From: CANKHA01 sp963731585
GTDB lineage: Bacteria > Pseudomonadota > Alphaproteobacteria > Rhizobiales > Xanthobacteraceae
Direction of reading: 5' to 3'
NCBI GenBank assembly: GCA_963731585.1
Contig: CAVSWC010000010.1
Span: 124,001 to 188,000, forward strand
Length of the DNA stretch: 64,000 nucleotides
Shown here one piece after another: positions 29,406 through 37,254 of this stretch. Positions within the stretch are counted from its first letter, which is position 1. Every line of letters begins with the position of its first letter. The position numbers were made by a program, and so were the translations under genes. The notes under the pieces were generated by a model that saw only the letters and a program-made list of their open reading frames with translations, did no database searches and was not told the DNA's origin.

Positions 29406-29691
29406 GCGCGTAGATATCGTCTACCTCATAGGCGAGATGGCCGAAGAAGCGCGCCTCTCCATAGTCCTCCGAATCCCAGTTGTGGGTGAGTTCGATCAGC
29501 GGTGCATCGCGGCCGGCGCGCTTGCTCTGCTCCACCAGGTCTTCGTCCGCCGGCGCTGCCAGGAAGACCAGAGTGAAGCGGCCCTGTTCGCTGTCGCGCC
29601 GGCGCACCTCCCGCAGCCCCAATTTGTTACAATAAAAGTCAAGCGCGTCGTCGAGATTGCGCACGCGCAGCATGGTGTGCAGAAATCGCAT
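29236..29691 (-). CDS. gloA: Lactoylglutathione lyase (glyoxalase I)
   Basis: A VOC-superfamily metalloenzyme of 151 residues that isomerises the methylglyoxal-glutathione adduct. It starts MRFLHTMLRVRNLDDALDFY, and 'LIELTHNWDSEDY', 'FFGHLAYEVDDIYALCERL' and 'PDRHSIELLQKG' hold the metal and glutathione-site residues (His, Glu, His, Glu). AAAGGA lies upstream of ATG 29691. The 3' part was duplicated next to tRNA-Glu. A palindrome array begins about 45 bp upstream of its start. Confidence 0.92.
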   Translation of the reverse strand: MRFLHTMLRVRNLDDALDFYCNKLGLREVRRRDSEQGRFTLVFLAAPADEDLVEQSKRAGRDAPLIELTHNWDSEDYGEARFFGHLAYEVDDIYALCERLMQAGIPINRPPRDGQMAFVRSPDRHSIELLQKGGPLPAREPWKSMPNIGKW

Positions 29692-29735
29692 TCGCCGATC
29701 CTTTCGCTGTCGAAACTGTTCAGTGATACTTGGCA

Positions 29736-30122
29736 CTAGTGCCGAAGTTCGTGTCAGGGGATGCGGCAGCGTATCACGAACTTCGGAAGCGGGGCGCTAG
29801 TGCCGCCGATTTGAAGTTCCTACACCACCAGCGGCAAGCTCAGTTAGGAACTTCAAATCGAAAGCGGCACTAGAATCATAGAGATGCTAATGCCCCTTTG
29901 CTTCCGAAGTTCGTGTCAGGGGATGCGGCGACGTATCACGAACTTCGGAAGCGGGGCGCTAGTGCCGCCGATTTGAAGTTCCTACACCACCAGCGGCAAG
30001 CTCAGTTAGGAACTTCAAATCGAAAGCGGCACTAGAATTAGAGATGCTAGTGCCCCTTTGCTTCCGAAGTTCGTGTCAGGGGATGCGGCGATGTATCACG
30101 AACTCCGGAAGCGGGGCACTAA
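29736..30122. repeat. Array of five alternating long palindromes (two related hairpin families)
   Basis: Family 1 units are at 29736-29800 (5' arm shortened), 29887-29962 and 30047-30122. Family 2 units are at 29797-29873 and 29959-30035. Family 1 has the stem CTAGTGCCCC-ttt-GCTTCCG-AAGTTCGTG with its complement; family 2 has CTAGTGCCGC-CGATTTG-AAGTTCCTA with the bulge AAA on the other arm. The repeat period is about 160 bp. Each unit ends in CTAG (or CTAA), and 3'-to-5' neighbours share one CTAG. Read on the minus strand, family 2 becomes CTAGTGCCGC-ttt-CGATTTG, so the two families are homologous in opposite orientation with compensatory stem changes. The last unit ends six bases before the sirtuin ATG. 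Confidence 0.93.
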
Positions 30123-30127
30123 TATAA

Positions 30128-30883
30128 ATGATCGCGCCTGATCTCGAGACCGCCATCGACCGGCTGCGCGGCTTAATCGAACGCTCGCGTGTGGTCGTCC
30201 CGTTCACCGGGGCCGGCATCTCCACCGAATGCGGAATCCCCGACTTTCGTTCGCCCGGCGGGTTATGGACCAAGAACAGTCCTATTCCCTACGACGACTT
30301 CATCTCCAGCCAGGAGATGCGCAACGAAGCCTGGCGGCGGCGCTTTGCGCTGGAGGCGAATTTCTGCGCGGCGCGCCCGGGGCGTGGACATCGCGCGCTA
30401 GCATCGCTTTACCGCGCGGGAAAGATTCCCGCTGTCATCACGCAGAACATTGACAACCTGCATCAAGCTTCGGGCTTTGCTTCGGAATGCGTCGTCGAAC
30501 TGCATGGCAATACGACTTATGCGATATGCCTCAGCTGCAACCAGCTTTATGAGCTGGCCTGGGTGCGCGAACGCTTTGAAGCATCAGGAGAAGCGCCCGA
30601 CTGTTCGGGCTGCGGCGGTCACGTCAAATCGGCGACGGTTTCATTCGGCCAATCCATGCCGGTTTCCGCGATGCAGCGTGCGGAAGAACTGACGCTCGGT
30701 TGCGACCTTTTCCTGTCCATTGGATCGTCGCTCGTGGTGTGGCCTGCGGCGGGATTTCCTATGATGGCAAAACGAAATGGCTCGGCTCTCGTTATTATAA
30801 ATCGCGAGCCTACTGACTTCGACAGTCTTGCCGATCTTGTCGTGCGCCATGACATCGGCGACGCGCTTGCGCCTTTCGTCTAA
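30128..30883 (+). CDS. SIR2-family NAD-dependent protein deacylase
   Basis: A sirtuin of 251 residues. The NAD site is 'PFTGAGISTECGIPDFRSPGG' (two overlapping parts: PFTGAGISTECG and GIPDFRSPGG), then 'ITQNIDNLHQASG' and the catalytic His in 'VELHGNTTYA'. The zinc module has C-x2-C twice ('CLSCNQ' and 'CSGCGG'). It ends with 'GDALAPFV'. The start ATG 30128 has no clear ribosome site: the only G-rich stretch (GCGGGGC) lies about 12 bases upstream inside the stem of the last palindrome. Expression may therefore be low, structure-controlled, or leaderless. Confidence 0.93.
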   Translation: MIAPDLETAIDRLRGLIERSRVVVPFTGAGISTECGIPDFRSPGGLWTKNSPIPYDDFISSQEMRNEAWRRRFALEANFCAARPGRGHRALASLYRAGKIPAVITQNIDNLHQASGFASECVVELHGNTTYAICLSCNQLYELAWVRERFEASGEAPDCSGCGGHVKSATVSFGQSMPVSAMQRAEELTLGCDLFLSIGSSLVVWPAAGFPMMAKRNGSALVIINREPTDFDSLADLVVRHDIGDALAPFV

Positions 30884-31046
30884 AGATTCAACTCATTTCT
30901 TCGAATGATTCAAATCACAAGGATGTTCACAGGCGCAAGCGCAATTTGCATTTTTATCTTTGACATCGGGCGCTCGGTGTTATCCTTGATGCAGAGATTC
31001 GTCGAAGCGTCCGGAAGAGGCGCCATAAGCGGCGGCGTACGGCGTC

Positions 31047-31655
31047 ATGTCGTCCGACGGGGTTGAGCAAAAAATGCCCGTGAGAAATGTCGGGCTCGAG
31101 CCGCAAGCGGTCGGTGGAGTCGACGATGCAACGTCGGAAAACCTCATCGAGCTTACCGGTGTTATCAAGTGGTTCGATGTGGCGAAGGGATTCGGCTTCA
31201 TCGTGCCGGACAACGGCATGGCGGATGTCCTGCTGCACGTGACATGCCTGCGCCGTGACGGTTTCCAGACAGCCCACGAGGGCACGCGGGTGGTGGTGGA
31301 AGCCGTTCCGCGATCGAAAGGGCTGCAGGCTTTCCGCATCCTCTCCATGGACGAGTCGACCGCGGTCCACCCCGCGCAGATGCCTGCGCCGCGCACCCAT
31401 GTTACGGTCACGCCTACGAGCGGTCTTGAACGGGCTCAGGTGAAATGGTTCAACCGGTTGCGCGGTTTCGGTTTTCTGACGCGGGGCGAGGGCACCCCCG
31501 ACATCTTCGTGCACATGGAGACCCTGCGCCGCTTCGGCCTCGCCGAGCTGCGGCCGGGACAGTTCGTGCTGGTGCGTTTCGGGCCGGGACCGAAGGGCCT
31601 GATGGCGGCGGAGGTGCGGCCGGAAACCGGACCGCACGGTCTCGCCTCCCACTGA
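31047..31655 (+). CDS. Protein with two cold-shock domains
   Basis: A 202-residue protein with two CSDs joined by a linker. Domain 1 (about 35-100) has 'GVIKWFDVAKGFGFIVPDNG' and 'DVLLHVTCL'. Domain 2 (about 130-195) has 'AQVKWFNRLRGFGFLTRGEG' and 'DIFVHMETL'. Such double-CSD proteins are typical of Hyphomicrobiales and are usually followed by a DUF192 gene, as here. The start may instead be the ATG at 31074 (MPVRNVGLE). Probable RNA chaperone in the cytoplasm. Confidence 0.92.
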   Translation: MSSDGVEQKMPVRNVGLEPQAVGGVDDATSENLIELTGVIKWFDVAKGFGFIVPDNGMADVLLHVTCLRRDGFQTAHEGTRVVVEAVPRSKGLQAFRILSMDESTAVHPAQMPAPRTHVTVTPTSGLERAQVKWFNRLRGFGFLTRGEGTPDIFVHMETLRRFGLAELRPGQFVLVRFGPGPKGLMAAEVRPETGPHGLASH

Positions 31656-32140
31656 GTGGGCGGCTTCGCTTCCGACTCTCTCCTGCAATCGCAGCTGCCT
31701 TCCGCGCCGCATCGCTGGCGTTTGGAATTCTTGTCCTTGGCGGTCCCGTCTGCGGGCAGACGGCCAGTCTTCAAACGGTCGAGATCGCGACCAAAGGCGG
31801 CACGCATTCCTTCCTGGTCGAGATTGCGGCTAACGATGAGGAACGCGCCCGCGGGCTGATGTATCGCAAGGAGCTGCCCGAGGGGCGGGGCATGCTGTTC
31901 GACTTCAAGCGGGAGCAGGAGGTCGGCTTCTGGATGAAAAATACCTATATCCCGCTCGACATGATCTTCATTCGGGCAGACGGCACCATCCGCCGCATTG
32001 CCGCCAATACCGAGCCGCTGTCGGAACGGATGGTGCCGGCCGGCGGTCCGGTCCGCTATGTGCTCGAGGTGATTGGCGGCACCGCCCGGAAACTCGGAAT
32101 TGAGCCCGGCGACAAGGTCACCGGCGCCTCATTGCGCTGA
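31656..32140 (+). CDS. DUF192 family secreted protein, frame probably broken near the start
   Basis: A DUF192 domain protein: 'NDEERARGLMYRKELPEGRG', 'MLFDFKREQEVGFWMKNTYI' and 'PLDMIFIRADGTI' are the conserved core. A signal peptide ('IAAAFRAASLAFGILVLGG') precedes it. The frame that holds all this has no ATG, GTG or TTG before the signal. Adding one T at about 31668-31672 joins it to a GTG at 31656, immediately after the stop of the double-CSD gene, and gives 161 residues. The function of the family is unknown; the pairing with the CSD gene is conserved in the order. Confidence 0.83.
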
Positions 32141-32237
32141 ACTCAGGGTTCTCGGGCCATCGCGTCTGGCCCATCATTTCAGCCGGCAACGGAAGCACAA
32201 TCGTGCGGGACGATGCTGATCGGCTTGGTGCCGCAAA

Positions 32238-32257
32238 CACCCCCCAGTCGGGGGGTG
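32238..32257 (+). terminator. GC-rich hairpin after the DUF192 gene
   Basis: CACCCCCC-AGTC-GGGGGGTG is a perfect eight-pair stem with a four-base loop, followed by CTTACA rather than a good T-tract. It lies between two convergent genes and probably slows or ends transcription. Confidence 0.55.
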
Positions 32258-32333
32258 CTTACACGGGGAAAGCGGCGGTTATGTCGCTCGTATCGCTGCA
32301 AACATAAGTTTGGACGGGCAGTGGTGTCAGGCA

Positions 32334-33161
32334 TTAATCGTTGGTTGCCGCCTCATCCGAGGTTGCCGAACAGGAGCCGATGCAGGGGAAGTTTGAATCA
32401 AGCATAATGATTGCCTCGTCCTGACCCCTGACCGGGTTGGCTTGCAGAGTCACCGCCGTCTGCGACAGCGCCTTACCGTTCAGCCGCGCGCCCGTCAAAA
32501 TCGCAATCGCCGTCTTGTCCAGAATGTTGCCGTTAAAAACGGCCGTGGTTCCAATGGTTGTTTTCCCGGCAACCTGCCAGAAGATATTCTTGGCTTGAGC
32601 GCCGCCCTGCAGGATGACCCTCTTGCCTGAGCTGATGTTCAAAGTGCCCGCGATCTGGAATATCCAGACGGCATTCTCGCCGCCCGAAAGAATGACGTTG
32701 GTGGGAATCGTCACGCCGGAGCTCCATTTGTAGAGGCCGGGGCGGATCGTCATGCCGCCGATATTCCCGCTGCCCAACTCTGTGGCCCTGGGATTTAATC
32801 GGCCCGCCGCGTCATTGTAGGCAGTCTGCATGTCCCCCACGGCTGCGGTCAGATTTGCGGGTGTCGGCGCCGCGTAACTGGCCGCGTAAACCCTTCCGTT
32901 CACCTTGGTAGAGGTGGCAAACCTGCCGTTGGGGGCGAGCTTCAAGGCAAATCCCGTTATCGCCGTACTGGCAATCGGACTGACGCCGATATTTCCCACG
33001 ATGGTCGTGGGGCCGGTGTTCGATATCCCTGCTTTGGACAGGATGACAAAATCCCCGGCTGCTCCAAGATCGACGCGCGACACGGCATGCGCCGGCGCAG
33101 ATATAGCCGCGAGCAAAAGGGCAGTGGAGAGCGTCATAGACGCCCGACTAAAAATGTTCAT
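32334..33161 (-). CDS. Ice-binding protein (DUF3494/IBP-1 family)
   Basis: A secreted protein of 275 residues. After a signal peptide ('STALLLAAISAPAHA') come the family hallmarks 'LGAAGDFVILSKAGISNTGP', 'TTIVGNIGVSPIASTAITGF', 'DMQTAYNDAAGR', 'LGSGNIGGMTIRPGLYKW', 'VWIFQIAGTLNISSG' and 'NIFWQVAGKTTIGTTAVFNG'. This is the beta-solenoid antifreeze fold found in cold-adapted bacteria, algae and fungi. Some members outside cold habitats may be adhesins or bind other surfaces. The frame is intact. Two C-terminal cysteines (FPCIGSC) may form a disulfide. The gene is monocistronic and patchily spread in the order, so transfer is likely. Confidence 0.9.
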   Translation of the reverse strand: MNIFSRASMTLSTALLLAAISAPAHAVSRVDLGAAGDFVILSKAGISNTGPTTIVGNIGVSPIASTAITGFALKLAPNGRFATSTKVNGRVYAASYAAPTPANLTAAVGDMQTAYNDAAGRLNPRATELGSGNIGGMTIRPGLYKWSSGVTIPTNVILSGGENAVWIFQIAGTLNISSGKRVILQGGAQAKNIFWQVAGKTTIGTTAVFNGNILDKTAIAILTGARLNGKALSQTAVTLQANPVRGQDEAIIMLDSNFPCIGSCSATSDEAATND

Positions 33162-33470
33162 TTGGTTTCCTGGTGAGGAGTTCTGCCGGCACGCCGTTAC
33201 GGGCAGGTGCGCTCTTGTGCGCCATCTTCACGCCTTATATGTGGCGCGGAAGGGCAAACCCGCATTAAGGACACTAACCCGCATTTAAGAGGCGAATCAC
33301 CTGCGGTGGTTAATTGATTGAGTCGTTATACGCGACACATTCGCAACGTCTCGCAAACTCGACGACAGGCGGGTGGCAATCTGCCGGCCGGCTCGGCCAC
33401 CGCGATCACCTTCGGGTTGCTGGCCCGGCGCGAAGCGTGTACGAAATCTGCGGCGAAGCACGGTCTTTGG
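33162..33470. other. Intergenic region between the ice-binding gene and tRNA-Pro
   Basis: I see no gene, strong hairpin or repeat here. The ice-binding gene promoter should lie in the first 100-150 bp. Confidence 0.5.
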
Positions 33471-33547
33471 CGGGGCATAGCGCAGCCTGGTAGCGCATCT
33501 GCTTTGGGAGCAGAGGGTCGCAGGTTCAAATCCTGCTGCCCCGACCA
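33471..33547 (+). tRNA. tRNA-Pro (anticodon TGG)
   Basis: A 77-base cloverleaf with a CGGGGCA/TGCCCCG acceptor stem. The anticodon loop is CTTTGGGAG, giving TGG. The T-loop is GGTTCAAATCC, with encoded CCA. Confidence 0.97.
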
Positions 33548-33623
33548 ATCTTCCATCTTGTACATGTAAAGTTTTGACGTGAACGCCCGTAGTCTGAGAT
33601 ACGAAATCCAGCAATGCGGATTT

Positions 33624-34016
33624 ATGAAACTCACCAACAACCACTATGCCTTCTTAACAAGCGCCACTTGCGGTTTTCTTGTTTGGTATTTTTCCAAGCA
33701 GATCACGGGAAACTCGGAGCCCTGGGATGGGAATGTCTTTGCTTACCTTTTTTGCTTGCTGGCCATTGGGTTTCTCTGTGTGTACCTGTTCAGGAGTAAT
33801 CTGAAGGCGGTGTATTGGGGTGGATATTTAGGGCAAGCTTTCGTCGGCGGCGTTCCATTTTTTGCTTGCATGGCGCTTGGCTTTCTTTGCCAAGGAGGAG
33901 CCAACTTATTTCCGATAGGAGCCGTTGTCCTGCTGGTTTATTCTTTGCCTTTACTTCTGGGAGGAGCTGGCGCATCTGCAATTCGCCGTCGCCAAGCAAC
34001 CAACAACAGGGTATGA
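33624..34016 (+). CDS. Small integral membrane protein, function unknown
   Basis: A 130-residue hydrophobic protein with about four membrane spans ('YAFLTSATCGFLVWYF', 'VFAYLFCLLAIGFLCVYLF', 'VPFFACMALGFLC', 'IGAVVLLVYSLPLLLGG'). It ends in a short basic tail (IRRRQATNNRV). I prefer ATG 33624 over an in-frame start at 33579. Its base use is less GC-rich than its neighbours, and it lies between tRNA-Pro and the NDUFS4-like gene, so it may be a recent arrival. Confidence 0.55.
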   Translation: MKLTNNHYAFLTSATCGFLVWYFSKQITGNSEPWDGNVFAYLFCLLAIGFLCVYLFRSNLKAVYWGGYLGQAFVGGVPFFACMALGFLCQGGANLFPIGAVVLLVYSLPLLLGGAGASAIRRRQATNNRV

Positions 34017-34026
34017 AGACCTCATC

Positions 34027-34332
34027 ATGACCGCACGCATTTACAAACCGGCCCGGACGGCGATGCAGTCCGGCGCCGCCAAGACCAAGGACTGGGTGTT
34101 GGATTATGAGCCGGAGGAGCCGCGCGTGGTGGAGCCGTTGATGGGCTGGACCAGCTCGGGCGACATGAAGCAGCAGTTGCGGTTAAGCTTCGAGAGCAAG
34201 GAAGAGGCGGTGGCTTACTGCGAGCGGCACGGGATCGCCTATCAGATATCCGAGCCGCGCGAGCCGGCGCGCCGCGCTATGGCCTATGCCGACAATTTTG
34301 CTTTCACCCGCAAGGACGGCTGGACGCACTAG
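34027..34332 (+). CDS. NADH dehydrogenase accessory subunit, NDUFS4-like (ETC complex I subunit)
   Basis: A 101-residue homologue of the mitochondrial 18-kDa complex I subunit, found in alphaproteobacteria as a supernumerary subunit at the peripheral arm. It starts 'MTARIYKPARTAMQSG', and 'WVLDYEPEEPRVVEPLMGWT', 'SFESKEEAVAYCERHGI' and 'YADNFAFTRKDGWTH' are typical. The frame is intact. It is separate from the nuo operon, as is usual. Confidence 0.93.
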   Translation: MTARIYKPARTAMQSGAAKTKDWVLDYEPEEPRVVEPLMGWTSSGDMKQQLRLSFESKEEAVAYCERHGIAYQISEPREPARRAMAYADNFAFTRKDGWTH

Positions 34333-34399
34333 CGCTGCCCTGATCCGCACCGGTGCCAATTGCGGCGATAGGCTTTGATGCTGTAAGTCCTGCTGGCGT

Positions 34400-34476
34400 G
34401 GCCCCGTAGCTCAGCGGATTAGAGCAGCAGCCTTCTAAGCTGTTGGTCGGAGGTTCGAGTCCTCCCGGGGTCGCCA
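34400..34476 (+). tRNA. tRNA-Arg (anticodon TCT)
   Basis: A 77-base cloverleaf with a GGCCCCG/CGGGGTC acceptor stem, anticodon loop CTTCTAA (TCT), T-loop GGTTCGAGTCC and encoded CCA. Confidence 0.95.
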
Positions 34477-34665
34477 AATTTTTCAAAGTGTAGCACAGTA
34501 CCCGGATGGCTGCGCTACGGCTAAACGCTGGCTAAACAAAAGCAGCCCCCGCGCTTGAGGCGGCGGGCGCCGTTTTCCAAGGTGCTATGCAGTCGGGTGC
34601 GCGTTGGCTTTCCCTCCGCCGCGGCTTTTCTCTATGGTCCGCGCGTTTTCCCGGTATTGGCAGAC

Positions 34666-36387
34666 ATGACCACGACCACGCGCGATGCCTCTCGTCCTCA
34701 GCGGGGGAGGGGGTTGATTGCTCTTCTGGATTTCGCCCACGTCTCGCATGCCCGCGCGGCGTTGTTTTTGCTCGCGCTGTCGCTGCTGGCTTTTCTGCCG
34801 GGATTTTTCCAGATCCCGCCGGTCGATCGCGATGAGGCGCGCTTCGCCCAGGCCACCAAGCAGATGGTGGAGACCGGCGATTATGTCGACATCCGTTTCC
34901 AGAACGAGGTGCGCTACAAAAAGCCGGTCGGCATCTATTGGATGCAGGCCGGCGCGGTGCAGCTCGGCGAAAAACTCGGCGTGCCGGAAGCCCGCACGAC
35001 CATTTGGCTGTACCGGATTCCCTCGCTGATCGGCGCCGTCGGCGCTGTGCTGGTGACCTATTGGGCCGCGCTCGCATTCGTCTCGCGCCGCGGCGCGCTG
35101 CTGGCCGGGGTGATGCTGGGTGCCTCGATTCTGCTCGGGGTGGAAGCGCGCCTCGCCAAAACCGACGCCATGCAACTGCTCTTCATCGTGGCGGTCATGG
35201 GCGCGATGGCGCGGATTTATCTTTCCGGACACCGCACCGGCGCGGCCGATATCTCGGGATGGAAAATGCCGGCGATCTTCTGGACCGCTTTCGCCGGCGG
35301 CGTGCTGCTGAAGGGGCCGCTGATCCTGATGCTGGTGACGCTGTCGGCGCTGGCTCTTATCGCGTTGGACCGTTCGGCGCGCTGGCTGTGGAGGCTGCGG
35401 CCGATTCCCGGGATCCTGTGGGTGGTCGTTCTGGCAGCGCCCTGGTTTATCGCCATTCTGTTTCGCAGCGGCGATACCTTTCTCGTCGAATCTTTGGGCA
35501 AGGACCTTTTCGCCAAGGTGGCGAGCGGGCAGGAATCTCACGGCGCGCCGCCCGGATATTATCTTGCGCTGTTCTGGGTGACATTCTGGCCGGCAGCGCC
35601 GCTCAGCTTGCTGGCGGCGCCCGCAGTCTGGACGGCGCGGCGCGAGCCGGGCACGCGCTTTCTTTTGGCCTGGATCATTCCCGCCTGGATCGTGTTCGAA
35701 ATCGTCATCACCAAGCTGCCGCACTATGTGTTGCCGCTCTATCCGGCCATCGCCATCCTCACCGCCGGCGCGCTCGATGCCGGACTCCTGTCGCGCAACC
35801 GCTGGCTCGTCCGCGGCACCTCGGGCTGGTTCATCGTGCCGCTCGTGCTCTGCCTCGCGGCGATCATCATCAGTATCTATGTCGGCCGGCATTTCGATCT
35901 TTTGCCGTGGCCATTCGCGGCTGCGGCCATGATCGTGGGCCTGATCGCCTGGTGGCTTTACGAGAGCGACGGCGCGGAACGCTCGCTTATGCGCGCGGCG
36001 GCCGCTTCCATCCTGATCGCGGCAGCGCTTTACGGTTTGATCTTCCCCTCGATGACGTCGCTGTTTCCGAGCGTCACGCTGGCGGAAATACAGCGGCACG
36101 CCGATTGTCCGGATCCGATAGCGGCATCCGCAGGCTATCATGAGCCGAGCCTGGTCTTCCTGGCAGGTACGCAGACGCTGCTGACCGACGGCGCCGGCGC
36201 TGCGGATTTTCTGCGGCAGGGGGGATGCCGCTTTGCCTTCATCGATACGCGGCAGGAACGCAGCTTTGCGCGCCGTGCCGAAGCCATCGGCTTGCGCTAT
36301 GCGCAAGGCCCGCGCATCGAGGCCTTCAACATCAGCGGGGGCCGCGCCATCACCATCGCGGTCTATCGCTCGGAAGCCGCGCAATGA
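34666..36387 (+). CDS. Membrane glycosyltransferase, GT39/ArnT-like
   Basis: A 573-residue polytopic inner-membrane protein that transfers a sugar from a polyprenyl-phosphate donor. The first periplasmic loop has the GT-C motif 'PPVDRDEARFAQATKQMVE' with the catalytic-type Asp/Glu, then 'RYKKPVGIYWMQ'. About a dozen hydrophobic spans follow, and a soluble C-terminal domain starts near residue 470. The frame is intact. The ATG at 34666 follows a leader without family likeness. Its stop overlaps the next ATG (ATGA), so it heads a tight operon with PAP2, GT2 and LAB_N genes. Lipid A or another lipid is the likely acceptor. Confidence 0.85.
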   Translation: MTTTTRDASRPQRGRGLIALLDFAHVSHARAALFLLALSLLAFLPGFFQIPPVDRDEARFAQATKQMVETGDYVDIRFQNEVRYKKPVGIYWMQAGAVQLGEKLGVPEARTTIWLYRIPSLIGAVGAVLVTYWAALAFVSRRGALLAGVMLGASILLGVEARLAKTDAMQLLFIVAVMGAMARIYLSGHRTGAADISGWKMPAIFWTAFAGGVLLKGPLILMLVTLSALALIALDRSARWLWRLRPIPGILWVVVLAAPWFIAILFRSGDTFLVESLGKDLFAKVASGQESHGAPPGYYLALFWVTFWPAAPLSLLAAPAVWTARREPGTRFLLAWIIPAWIVFEIVITKLPHYVLPLYPAIAILTAGALDAGLLSRNRWLVRGTSGWFIVPLVLCLAAIIISIYVGRHFDLLPWPFAAAAMIVGLIAWWLYESDGAERSLMRAAAASILIAAALYGLIFPSMTSLFPSVTLAEIQRHADCPDPIAASAGYHEPSLVFLAGTQTLLTDGAGAADFLRQGGCRFAFIDTRQERSFARRAEAIGLRYAQGPRIEAFNISGGRAITIAVYRSEAAQ

Positions 36388-37209
36388 CAGCGCTGCGGCG
36401 GATCAAAGAAAAGCTGACGGCGTGGCTGCGTGCGCTGATGCAGCCCTCGCGGATACCGCCCGAGCGCCGCAGGCCGCTATGGCCGGTGAAAGGCTGGATT
36501 ACCGTGGTCGCCCTGCTGGCAATCCTGCTCGTAGTCACCGCCAGCATGTTGCTGCTCGACGCCTTTCTGATCGGGCAGGCGCGCCTGCTGCCGAAATGGG
36601 TCCGTCAGATTTTCGAATGGATCACCTGGTTCGGCAATTCCGGCTGGTTCCTGTTCCCGACCGGCATGCTGCTCCTTCGTCATCGCCGCGAGTCCGTGGT
36701 CAGCACTGCCGCGCTTCTCCCAAGCCGTGCTGGCAGCGATCGCGGTGCGGGCGGGATTCATCTTTCTCGCTGTCGGCGTGCCGGCGCTGTTCGTCACCAT
36801 CATCAAAAGATTCATCGGCCGTGCGCGGCCTTACGTTTCGCAGATCACTGATCCGTATTCCTATGATCCGTTCATCTGGAAAGCTTCCTATGCCAGCTTC
36901 CCGTCCGGGCATGCCACCAATGCCTTCGCCGCGGCCATCGCGATCGGCGCGCTTTGGCCGAAGGCGCGGCTTCCCATGTGGATTTATGCCCTGGTCATCG
37001 CGATGAGCCGGGTGGTGCTGAATGCGCATTTTCCGAGCGATGTCATTGTCGGGGCGGTCACGGGACTGGTGGGCGCGCTGCTGGTCCGTGGCTGGTTCGC
37101 CGCCCGGCGCCTCGGCTTGGTGGTGGGCAGCGACGCCACCATCCACCGGCTGCCTGGGCCATCATGGCGGCGCACCAAAGCGGTTGCTCGAAAGCTTTTG
37201 GCCCCATAA
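36384..37209 (+). CDS. PAP2-family phosphatase, frame broken once
   Basis: A membrane lipid phosphatase of 274 residues across one shift. The three PAP2 motifs are 'KRFIGRARP', 'SFPSGHATN' and 'SRVVLNAHFPSDVIVG'. N-terminal spans include 'ITVVALLAILLVVTASMLL'. The frame changes at 36705-36713 (ACTGCCGCG), between 'RRESVVSTA' and 'RFSQAVLAAIAVRAGFIF'. The family removes phosphate from undecaprenyl pyrophosphate, phosphatidylglycerol phosphate or lipid A. Its ATG overlaps the GT39 stop. Confidence 0.85.
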
Positions 37210-37254
37210 AAGCTCGCATTCGCCAGACGCGGCAGACTTGAATACGGATTGCCC

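Noticed and set aside
29736..30122. CRISPR array
   Set aside because: The repeats are long palindromes of two alternating types with a 160-bp period and near-identical spacers, and there are no cas genes.
34585..36384. Open frame of 599 codons antisense to the GT39 gene
   Set aside because: Rich in Arg, Gln, His and Asp without hydrophobic core; it mirrors codon bias of the conserved membrane glycosyltransferase.
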